Assembly: GCA_947179485.1 (NCBI GenBank)
Contig: OX359245.1
Span: forward strand, 30,987,067 to 31,051,066
DNA from: Allacma fusca
Lineage: Eukaryota; Arthropoda; Collembola; Symphypleona; Sminthuridae
Length of the DNA stretch: 64,000 bases
Direction: 5' to 3'
The notes under the pieces were generated by a model. It saw nothing but the letters and a program-made list of their open reading frames with translations, had not been told where the DNA came from and ran no database searches. Of the stretch, positions 39,001 through 49,890 are shown piece after piece. Position numbers and translations under genes: made by a program. Position 1 is the first letter of the stretch. Each line of letters opens with the position of its first letter.

Positions 39001-40293
39001 GTCAGGTGAGATTTTTAGTGAATGGGATGAAGGGACTTTAAAATATTTTTCTATGACAATTTTTTGCAAATGGATTTTTTCCCCACAGGAGCAAAATTAT
39101 TTTTGCACAGTACCCCAGACTTAATCTTTTCCTTATAGGAGGTGACACAATTATAAAAATCTTTGCCTGCTACTAAGGAAGTGTCTCCAGAGAAATGATA
39201 TTTTATTGTAAGTGATTAAATCGGACACTTACGTACATATGTCATTCACAGATGTTTAATTGTATTAGGAATACAGTCATCTCTGTAGGAATCTGTATTT
39301 TTACAGGAGTGTCATATTATTACAAGCAATTATATGGGAATTACAAGCAAATCAATTATGTTTGATTGTATTTGTGAATATAAAACCCATGGAAATTGTA
39401 ATTATATTTAATTGTAAGTGAATTTGTGCTCAGGGGATATTTTTTTTACGGGGTGAGTAATAAGTCAATGATAATAAGGTTTTTGTGACATTGTTGGGAT
39501 GGTGTTAAAATCCAAGAGGTATCTAAATTAAATGTGAATGACAGTTTACGGAAGGAGGATTTAAATTATGAGTGCATCTTTTTGTAACACTGAGTTACTT
39601 TTGGGGATTGCTCCATGCCCTTTGAAAGCTTTACTAGACAATAGGAATTAATAGGGCCTGTTAGAAAAAAAATTAAAAATATGGGGCACTCTGATACATA
39701 TACAGGTAAACCCTGGGCTCGGGACTTAATTTTGCCTTGCTTTTGTCCCCATAAATTACAATAATTTAGTTCAAGGTAAGGCCAAAATACTTGAAACTTT
39801 TGCATTGATCTTGTGTTACCACATGCGTGATGTAACACATGCAAAAATCTTAGAACCTGAACACTTTCTCATACTGTCCGAGTTGGACAGCTTATCACTC
39901 TGTAATAATTCAAGCTACCATTTCCATGCAAAAACGGGGCCATAAATACATGGTAAATGAGCATCTCAATTACAAATAAATACGAGTGAGATCCCATGAC
40001 TGAAGCAATACTATTTCAAGAGCGGGCAAGGATTAGTACAAAGACCTAGACTAAATGGTAATTGACTCAGATGTGGACTCCCAACAATGCGTAATGATAT
40101 AGATCCTTCGGGTATTTAACACAAACTCTCAACCTCTTTCCTCTTCACTTACGTTCCGTCATCCGTACGTATTTATATTACGTATATTATTCCTCATCTC
40201 CAGTTGTGTTCAATTTTTCTACTCCGAAGAGAGACCGGGCTACAGGAAATATTTTCTATCCGTTGCTTTCATATCCCTGTGATTGGAGCAACG
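33036..40293. other. Seven-kilobase spacer without a supported gene
   Basis: Many short frames, none with domain similarity or consistent splice context. A diverged TIR-family fragment lies at 36.54-36.78 kb. The right end presumably holds the promoter of the Gly/Pro-rich protein gene; GGTATTTAAC near 40110 could be TATA-like but is not decisive. Confidence 0.5.
36540..36785 (+). mobile_element. Diverged fragment of the GATTCCCCCAG TIR-element family
   Basis: It retains CATAGCTCCCTGAAAT, TTTCCTATCAAAAAGCGTCA and a closing TTTTACAGATCTAGAAAAAA followed by TTTGGGTAAATCATG. These line up in order with the 3.6-3.9 and 15.1-15.4 kb copies. It is more degraded than the others. Confidence 0.45.
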
Positions 40294-41939
40294 ATGATGA
40301 GACTGTCAAAGGTATATATTTTTTCCTTCCGGATAAATTTTTCCCCTATTCAATTTCTAGACTCGAGTGTTTTCAGTTCTTGTAAAATTTCTAAAACAGG
40401 ATTTTAAATTTGTTAACAAACAAGGGTATAAAAGTAATTGAAGAGTGCTGGGATTTAAACTCACCTTGCCCCAATTATGTCTTATTGTATTATTTGTAGC
40501 TTCTCTTGTGTGTCCTACTCACAATACTGGTGTCTACTGAGCCCTTATCAGCAGTCCCCCAGGATGAGTCGAAAGAGCTGCAGTTGCAGAACTCTCCGGT
40601 GTATACTCTGAGAGTGATCTACGAAGACAATGACTTTGTTCTCCTCCCACCTGGAGACAACTCCAAAGGAGAAGATGAACCAAAGGAGAGAGTCATCTCT
40701 AGGCAGAAGAGATCCCAGCAGATTCTCTGTAAAATTTTAAAATCCAAGTGCGGGAGTAAAGGTGGGCAGAAAGGAGGGTCAGGGGGGTCAAACTATGGAC
40801 CTCCTCCTGCTCCAGCTTATGGACCTCCAGCTCAAGGCTATGGACCCCCGAGACCAATGTATGGACCACCTGCTCCGGTATATGGGGCACCTGGAGGAGG
40901 TAATTCTGGAGGAGGAGGAGGAGGCAAGTTTGGAGGAGGTGGTGGTGGAGGAGGAGATAAGTTCAGTCAACTCTTTAGTAAATTTGGAGGTGGCGGAGGA
41001 GGTGGTGGTGGGAAATTTGGAGGAGGCGGCGGAGGAGGAGGAGGCAAGTTTGGCGGAGGCGGTGGTGGAGGAGGAGATTTTTTGAGTATGATTTTGAGTA
41101 AGTTTGGAGGTGGTGGCGGCGGAGGTGGTGGAAAGTTTGGTGGAGGTGGCGGAGGAGGTGGTGGGAAATTCGGTGGAGGTGGCGGCCAAGGAGGGTACGG
41201 TGGTGGAATGGGAGGTGGCAAATTTGGAGGTGGTGGAGGAGGAGGAGGAGGTGGAGACAAGTTCAGTGAACTCTTTAGTAAGTTTGGAGGTGGTGGCGGC
41301 GGAGGTGGTGGCGGTGGGAAATTCGGCGGAGGTGGCGGAGGAGGAGGAGGAGGCAAATTTGGCGGAGGCGGTGGTGGTGGTGGTGGAGGAGGAGACATTG
41401 GACAAAAAATTCAGCAATTTATAAATAAGTTCACGAAGGGTGACATGGGCGGTGGCAATTCTAATACTCAATACGGACCTCCTGCTGGCCCACAATATGG
41501 ACCACCTCAAAGACCACAATATGGACCTCCACCTCCACAATACGGACCACCCCCAAGACCACAGTACGGACCTCCACCAAGTCAACAATACGGTCCTGCA
41601 CCAGGCGCACAATTCGGCCCTGCCCCAGGCGCACAATTTGGCCCTGCCCCAGGCGCACAATTTGGCCCTGCCCCAGGCGCACAATTTGGCCCTGCCCCTG
41701 GCCCACAATTTGGTAATGCGCCAGGCCCACAATTTGGCCCTGCCCAAGGCCCACAATTCGGAGGCTCTGCTCAAGGACCACAATTCGGCCTTTCAGCAGG
41801 TCCACTATCTGGCTCTGTATCAGGTCCGCAATTTGGCTCTGTATCAGGCCCACAATTTGGCTCTGTATCAGGCCCACAATTTGGCTCTGTATCAGGTCCA
41901 CAATTTGGCATTGCACCAAGTCCCCAATACGGCCCTTAG
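40294..41939 (+). CDS. Secreted Gly/Pro-rich repeat protein with basic cleavage site
   Basis: Probably a structural or cuticle-related secreted protein; no domain family was recognised. Two exons, 40294-40311 (MMRLSK) and 40500-41939, joined in phase across a GT-AG intron that splits the signal peptide coding region; 485 residues. Parts in order: signal peptide (1-24, MMRLSK then LLLCVLLTILVST); acidic pro-region; RQKR at about 74-77, a furin-type site; a short cationic two-Cys segment, ILCKILKSKCG; a YGPP/Pro-rich stretch; about 170 residues of KFGG plus poly-Gly blocks, punctuated by DKFSQLFSKF, DFLSMILSKF, DKFSELFSKF and DIGQKIQQFINKF; and a C-terminal array of QYGPP then AQFGPAPG and PQFGSVSG units. 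The codons of the AQFGPAPG units are nearly identical, showing recent expansion. The opposite-strand poly-Pro frames are by-products. Arthropod cuticle or silk-like proteins and Gly-rich antimicrobial precursors are both possible. It converges on the ABCA gene to the right. Confidence 0.87.
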
Positions 41940-42010
41940 GCATTAGTTGTTTTATAATTGTACTAAATCTATATTCCTTCCCTTTGCACTGTTTGAATGT
42001 ATGAGTCTTC

Positions 42011-42016
42011 AATAAA
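42011..42016 (+). terminator. Candidate polyadenylation signal of the Gly/Pro-rich protein gene
   Basis: An AATAAA 71 bp after the TAG stop, the first canonical signal downstream. Confidence 0.5.
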
Positions 42017-42670
42017 TTTGTTTATTGATGGTTTTATTTATTCCATTCGTTACTCCAATTTTTTTCACACATTATACGCCAATACGCTTAAATGTAAAAA
42101 CTCTCGCAATAAATTCTTACAAGACCAATTCCGACTGAACAACTCCAAAAAAGTTACTAATTACAACTTAACAGCCCCCCAAAAAGTTGCAACTTTGATT
42201 TTTCATTCGATTTTTATATTTTTCTGAAATGACACATACAGTATTCTTCCCTAGGACTTAAGAAACTAAAATAGAAAATATACTCCTTGAATGAGAGATT
42301 ATCATACTCACTGTAAAAGTAATTTATTGCACACTCCTACACATACATAATTGGCATATACTTTAAAATGACAGCCCGTATGTATCTATAGCGCTAAGGA
42401 TTTGCCAATCTTCGAACAATAATAATAATAATTATTCAATTAGCTATATTATATATTTAATTGTATGAGATCCATAAACACAAGCATACAACTATGACTT
42501 CACACTCCATATGGAAATTCCTAGTATATTTTAAGAACATGAGCTTCAATCCATAAAATTAGACAGACATAAAGAGGGGTATCAAATTTTACACAAATTA
42601 AAACAACTGCTCCATTACAATTATTATTTCTAAGGTTCGTATATCTCTCTCTCGTGTGAGGAGTGCTAAC
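42017..42670. other. Convergent intergenic gap, presumed 3' UTR of the first ABCA gene
   Basis: Holds the 3' ends of two convergent genes. An inverted TTTATT at 42323-42328 could be the polyadenylation signal of the minus-strand ABCA gene. No frame worth calling. Confidence 0.4.
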
Positions 42671-45600
42671 CTACTCCTCGTATGATTTAGCCATTGTAGT
42701 AAAATTAAGGAACACCTGTTCCAGGCTAGTTTGACCCACTGAGTAAGCATCTAAATTAAATTCTTCTTTGGCCTTTTCCATCACAGCAAATAATCGAGCC
42801 CATTTGGTACTACTCCCAGGGACATAGTACTGGACGTAGCCCGGATGTGAGTCTTTGAGCTCACAGTCTGGGAAATGACTTTTGATGAAATCCTTCAACC
42901 CTCCCAATTCCAATTCCCACGGCTGTAAATTCCCTGAAACTTGATTATCCTGCTCTGTTTTAGAGGAAGTGGTGGAGGTGTAATTGAGCTGGGCCACAAT
43001 ACTGTATCCCTCTCCAAACTTGTTCTTCAAATGCTGAGGGGATCCCAAACATCGAAACCTCCCATCAACCATAATCGCTAATCTGGAACATAAAGCCTCA
43101 CATTCTTCCATACTATGGGAAGTTATCACAACGGAGGTCCCGGACTCTCTCAAAAGGTTCACAGCGTTCCAAACATGTCTTCTGGCGACGGGGTCCAGTC
43201 CAGTAGTGGGTTCGTCTAAAAATATGACCTTAGGATTCCCTAACATAGCCACAGCTGTTGAGAGCTTCCGTCGATTTCCCCCGCTATTAAACAAAAAAAT
43301 CTGTTAATATTGACGTTTCTCCAATTGTCATAATTTTTAAACATGATTGGTTTTTATTCTGGTCTCTCCGAAATTCTTCGAAGTATAACTCACCTATATT
43401 CCCAAACCTTCTTGTCAATATGTTTCGTGAACATTAGACTTTCAGCCAAGTTATTGGTAATTCGGTCGATGTGACTGTCTTGAATTCCTTTCTCATTTGC
43501 GAACATCCTGATGGTCTCCCGTCCCGTGAGCTGTTCAATCAGAGCATCGAACTGTGGGCAGTACCCCAAATTCCGATACACTTCGGAGAGATTCCTCCGG
43601 ACACTGTTCTTACACAAGAAGATATCCCCGCTAGTAAGTTCTATATCCCCAGTGATCATTTTGAACAGAGTTGTTTTCCCAGCTCCATTAACTCCCAAAA
43701 GTCCGAAGGTCTCTCCTTTCGGAACTCCTAAACTCAGATCCTTCACGGCTGTTAAGTTCCTATTGTAAACTTTCCTTACTTTCCTAAATTTGATCGAAAA
43801 AAAATCATTAGTTACAAAAATAACTACTGAAATTTCTTCAAAATTCAAACTTTTAATTAGCATATAGCTGCTCTAGTAATTCCCAGATACAGCATAATCA
43901 ACGGTAGCCGTACCTGATAACAAGATTATCGGTTTTGAAGGCGCTGATCAAACTTTGACTGTTAATACGCTCAGCTTCTCTGGTTACGTCTTCGTCATCT
44001 GAAAATAATAGACAACATTTTTGGCTAATGAGGATAAATAAAGAGTAGCAATTTACGTCAAATCTCAAGAATTATCATTGCTATTGCATCTTGATAATTC
44101 TAAAGTGTGTACCAGTCATTTCGTTATCATCTTGATCTGACACGGAGGGCTGCTCTAGTTTCCGAGTGCAGATTCGTCGAAAATACCGGGCGGTTTTAAT
44201 GTGAATTTTATTTTCCAAGAGGAGGACCCCCAGGAAGAAGACGATGGTGTAACAAAATAGGGAGACTAAATTTTTCCCGATGCCGGAGGGCTCCCAAGCG
44301 TAAAAGCTCTCTTGATCTGGAAGTTTGAAAAGAATCCTGTAGTTTTTATTCATGAGCTCCAAAATGTGTGTCTGGCATCGGATTTAACTTACATTTCCGA
44401 CAGCAAATAAAATTTTTGTCCAATTTGCAAAGTGACTCCAAATTGAAATTTTCGCAGGACTCCTTCAAGTCATGGTGAACTGCTACTTGAATGATGCCCA
44501 TTCCTAGAGCATAGTTCGGGATGAAGATAAAAACGTTGTGCAAGGCATCTGCCAAGTGAGTAAGGTCCAGCTCCGGGTTTTCCAATGCAAGCACCGTTAC
44601 CATTGCGGACAGTCCTGGAAAATATTTGTTAAAATTTGCCCACAATTATTAAAAAATCAAAAACAAATGTGCAGTCATAAAATGGTAAAAGCGCATCTAT
44701 ACCTGAGCCAGAATTAAAAAGCGTCATCCTGGCAAACCCACTGGCCGGGATGGTAAAAACAAATGAGAACAGGTCCATCATTGAGATCATGACGGCCCCA
44801 TGAAGGAAACACATGACCAAGTACCATAGGATGACCTCATATTGCATAAACTGCTGGATATTCATCACCATGAGTACTACCAGCATGAGGGTGCATGGTA
44901 TCATGTAATTTACAATATCGATCATGAAAGCCCCCGCCCAGTATATCGGGGCTTTGAGACCCGCCACGAACTGCAAATGCTTTGCCCCCACCATGCGCTC
45001 ATACACTGGGAAGATAATGAAGGCCCCGCCCATTATCCCTAATGTGAATTCGATGATCCAGCCAGCGAAAAAGGGTAATGTGAATATATTTCCCGCTTGT
45101 TTGATATTGTCCGCATCGTTGTAATCGAAGGGGTGGTTCACAACGGATATTTCCGCTTCGACTCCGAAATACCTCAGCCATCCGTTCGAGATGAAGTTCA
45201 GGGCAACTGGGGGGTTGTGGAAGGGTTGGTTGTTAAAATACGCGGTTAATGTTTTCGATGCGGAGTCCTCCTCCAGGCCAACCATAAATTTCGATTCGGC
45301 GTATCGTTGACTTTCCGTCGCTTTCTCTAAATAGGCATCCACGACGGAACTATTGGGATGATTTTCTAGGGAATATTTCTCTGATATGAAATCCCTGTAG
45401 CCTTCACATATCTGGCTGTTTGAATCGCAACTAGTTAGGATGATGGTCCGGCCGATGTTTTCATATTTCTAAGGAGAGGTTCATCAAATTTTACAATTAT
45501 ATTTCCAAGAACAAGTAAGCGATTCGAAGTCTAAGAAGAAAAACTTACATCTAAATTTGCGAAGAGTGGCGTGGGTGTCGTAAGTCCTGGTAAAGATTTA

Positions 45601-48600
45601 AAGCACCACATGCATAATGATACGGATATTACTGGGATGGCCATTTGAAGGAGTGCTAGCCCTTGGTTTCTCATTAAGAATAAGAGTTTTTTAACTAGAA
45701 CGGCCTTCAATTGGTGGAGAGACAACTCCAGGCCTGTGTAACGGGGTCCGTCCCTTTCAAATCCATTACTTAACATAGGGGTGTTCTGGGTGGCGCCAGC
45801 TCCGTTGACATCTTTGGAATCATTATTCTTTTGGTCTTGTTTTCCAACTCTGGTTTAAAATTTGAGAAAACACAACAGTATTTTAAAGGGTCATTCGAAA
45901 TTTGACAAGAAGTGGGGAGTCACCAAGGGGCGAAGTGATATTTGCGGGACATCTATCGGTTTATATTGCAACAATTGGAAGGGAAACGAAAACGATGAAA
46001 ATAGGGAATTTTGTTTCACTTTGCCCCTAAAAAAAGGAAAAATAATGTCGAATTGTGGGTACCTCATGAAGACTTCTTCCATGGAGGTGTTTCCAACCCC
46101 GAAGCTGGAAATTCCTAATAAGTCCTTTTGAGATTCCAATTCTTCGAACAAGGCCGGGAATTCCGAAGATTGATCATCCGGTAAGAAATAGCTAAGTTCC
46201 GCCCCGACTTCATCCTTCAAGCGAATTGAAGGGATGTTGTTTTGCAGGAAATTCAAAACCATATTAGGGATACAAATGGGCTGCTTCACAATAATTAACT
46301 GATGGTCCCCACCATACTGTTTCTTGAGGAATAATGACCTTCCACAGCATTTCACAGTACCTTCCGCCATGATCGCAATACGATCCCCAAGTAAGTCTGC
46401 CTCTTCCATGAAATGCGTGGATAAAATCACAGTCCGGCCAAATTTTTCTCGTTGGATTAAATCCCAGGTTGACCTTCGTGCGCCAGGGTCCATGCCTGAA
46501 GTAGGCTCGTCCAGTAGCACAGCCTACGGTTTAAAACATATTAAATACATAAAATACTGGGTTCCATTGTTGGAAAAAGGGTGTTGTCAATTACTAAACA
46601 AATTATTAACCTTTGACCCCGCACAAAAAGCGATCCCAACGGAGAGTTTCCGCTTCATCCCTCCGCTTAGAGTTTGCGCCTGCGCATTTCGTTTCGCTTC
46701 AAACCCAAGAATTTCTATTACTCGATTTGCTTCTTGAGTCGCTTCGGAGTCCGTGTATCCTTTAAGCTAAGGAACAATTATTGAAATCGGGGAAAATATT
46801 ATTAAATCATCTATGTATATGTAAAAGCGTTACGATTTAAAATAACCCGCCCTCAGAATAACCCTATTTGATCTTATGATATTTATTTAATTAAGACATT
46901 TTACCAATGAAAAAAACTTGATATGCTCCTCCACTGTGAGTTCATCAAAAAGGACATTGTACTGTGGACAGAGACCCAGGCTGCATCGAACAGCCCGCAT
47001 GTCCTTGCTAATGTCGTAGCCGTTGACAATAGCAGTCCCAGATGACGGAGTTACTAAACCTACAAAAATTATTTAATATAATTTAAACGCGTTATTACGA
47101 CTTAACATGTTTTATGGCCTCCAAATATTACGTACCAGTAAGCATCGACATGGTTGTTGTCTTCCCCGCCCCATTGTGACCCAGTAAAGCTGTCACTTGA
47201 TTTTCATAGAATTTTAAATCCAAATTTTTCACTGCAACGTTCTTCCCAAACTTCTTCGTCAGCCCTTGAATATGAATGCCAGCCTTCAGATGGACCGGAT
47301 CCCCCTCAAAATATTTATTGCGCTTATTGCTAGCCACATCATTTCCCAGGTCTAAAGTCGATCCCTGCTGTATTCCATTGGTCCAGTACCATTTCTACAA
47401 AATATTTGCAAAGTTACAGTAACGGGCCTCCCTCCGTATATGACTGCATAGTAAATATTGAAAAACCCTCACTGTGAAAGGGAAGTACCAAGGAAGTGGG
47501 ACGCCGTACTTTCCTGGCCACACCAGCTCAATGTAGAAACCCGCTATCATGGATACTCCAGCATTGACGAGCATCATTACAATACAATCCAAAATACTAA
47601 AATCATCGTCAGGAGTGGTTCCTTCCGTGATATTGCTCCACTGAACTCCAGCACTGGTGCCCTCAAACATAGCAAAAATATAGCAGACGTAGCTGATAGG
47701 AATATTCCCCACCAGAAGGCATGACCAGTATTTGGACACTCTCGTCATCATGTTAATCCTCGGAAATACGTATCCAAATGGGATAAAATTTATAGACCAG
47801 ACGAAACCGGCGGCAGTGGCAGCAGTGTTTGCTATAATTTTGCATAACGTACAAAAAACCCCAAACTAGTTTCAAACATTTGATAAAATTTCTATAAAAA
47901 ACATTCCTCCAGCAAACATTCAACTTTGAACAATTTGTAATACAAATGTCCTTCAAAATTCCTTAAATCTAAATATTGAATGTTAAATTCAAATCCTGAC
48001 GCACCTGTTGCAAAGAGAGTTGACATAAAAAAGCAGAAACCAATGATTGTCACAGAGTGACACATCAGGACAAGCATTATAATCCAACTGTCCGTCTCCG
48101 TCAGAATTGACCTCTCCCCAGTCAATTTTACCTTCACCAGCAATAATATGAGCAAGCAGGATAGTCCCAAGGACACGAAGGCCTTAATAAACCAGGCAGT
48201 CCAATGGAGCCAATTGGGCAATCCCATAATTTTCATATATTCCTGGAAACGCAATTACAAAAACAAGGGATTTTGTAATAATAATAATGACATAATTGCT
48301 TGTTATTACAAGCGATTGGAAAGAACAAGTTATTAATTATTTCAAGCCCCCTATAATTATTCCAACCAACCTTGAGCCGGCACTCCTTCTCGTAAACAAT
48401 TGATTTCGTAATGCTCATGACTGGGTAAACAAATGCGAAGACCAGGAAGTAGCAGAACCAAATTTGAAGGGCGGCTGTAAACTCATCCTTTGAGTATGCC
48501 GGGTACGGGAACCTCTGCATATTGACACGGTACGACTCCAAGTCCCCCTTCTGTGTTTCGTTCAAAAATGTTTTGATGATCGTACTCTCAATGGCGTTTT

Positions 48601-49890
48601 GAAGGTACAGGAAACCCTCGTCGAGGTAACCTAAATTAATGGAAATTAAATTCAATTTACCCCAATAGATGCTCCCAATTGAAATGCAACTATTCATTGA
48701 CAGGTGCTCATTTTTCTTCAATCAGGACATATGCACGCCTGAAATAACAGAAAACCACAAACCTGGTAACCCTCCGCTGTTCTTCTTGGCGGACCTTGGT
48801 CCAGGAAGTGTAAAAATAGGGTACAAAGTATCCGTGTACCAGGACGGCTTGAGAAATAGCCTCTCCGAGAAAATCTCAAAATCAGTCCTTTGATAGGCTG
48901 GAAATCTTAGCGCATACTACAAAAGGGAAATCCAAAAAAATTCAGACATAATTTTTTTAAAACATAAAATACAAACCCAATTCTTTGCAATTTGATGCGC
49001 CAAGCCTGGTATCCACAAGTAAAGCTCAGTGTTTGCAAAATATTTAGCAAATTTTTTTAAAATTTTGAATTTGCAAGTACCTACAAGTATTTACCTGAAT
49101 CTTGGAGGAATTCTCACTTGGCTCCATCTCTGGAAAAATAATCCCGGCTAGGACCGGGGACATTATTTTGGGTACGCCCAAATAATCCACAGTGGCGCTC
49201 ATCCCCCTCGTGCTGTTGTCATAAGCTTTAACTAAATCCGCTTCCGTGGCGAAACCTTCAACTGTAGATAGTTTCAACAAAGTTTCAACAAAGTGTCAAT
49301 TATTACTGTTATGTACCCCTGTAAATATTGTACACACATCCATTAATTTTACGACAACCCCCCATGTAATTGTAAACCATCAAATTCCCCTTACAATCAT
49401 AGTTTAATCTTCTGGCGGTAAAATATTCCTTATGGATAGTCCCCATGAGGTCATCCCAGTACGGTGTGCTGGGCGTATAAAATATTTTTCTGCAACAGAC
49501 ACATACACACACACATGTAACTACATTGACCTTCATACTACAAATCATACCTGGACAAGATTCCCAGGAAAATACTGAGAGCTGTCAAAATGGCGCAAAA
49601 ATTTGTCTGTTTAAATATGCATGTTTTTACGTAGTCGTTTTTAGCACTCCCGGGACGGATTTGACATCAAAAGCTGGGAAGACCGTCGGCTCCGGGAACT
49701 TCTCCACGGGCATGACAACTCGTAAGTATCCGAATGCCAGCATAAAAACTAAAGGTAACACTATCTCTATCAGAGTATGGAGCTTGCTCCGAATTTGAAC
49801 CGTAAAATTTTTCCACAGGAGTAATTTAAATTTCCGGGCCCAGGTTGTGCCCAGGATCTTCCTGGATTTTAATCTCTTGTGTTCCCCCAT
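42671..49890 (-). CDS. ABCA3: ABCA3-type full ABC transporter, tandem copy A, 18 exons, complete
   Basis: A full-length ABCA lipid transporter (two halves, each with six predicted membrane helices and one nucleotide-binding domain), likely moving phospholipids across membranes of storage or secretory organelles. Exons: 49890-49631, 49489-49395, 49261-49095, 48916-48763, 48630-48371, 48242-48005, 47831-47473, 47394-47136, 47059-46905, 46766-46611, 46523-46063, 45849-45549, 45468-44703, 44614-44393, 44316-44113, 43998-43914, 43783-43394, 43283-42671. All join in phase, giving 1714 residues (human ABCA3 is 1704). NBD1: [10 protein letters not shown] (about 582-591), [10 protein letters not shown] (about 682), [11 protein letters not shown] (703), STHF. 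NBD2: GVNGAGKTT (about 1411), [10 protein letters not shown] (about 1510), [12 protein letters not shown] (1530), TSH. TM1 is [16 protein letters not shown]; extracellular loops follow TM1 and TM7. The C-terminus has SLEQVFLNF, the ABCA VFxNF-type motif. ABCA3 is assigned by architecture and length, not by a tree. Confidence 0.95.

Noticed and set aside
40788-41783. Long opposite-strand frames over the Gly/Pro-rich gene, including a poly-Pro frame
   Set aside because: They are by-products of GGN codon runs. The plus-strand frame has a signal peptide, a spliced first exon, a stop and a polyadenylation signal.
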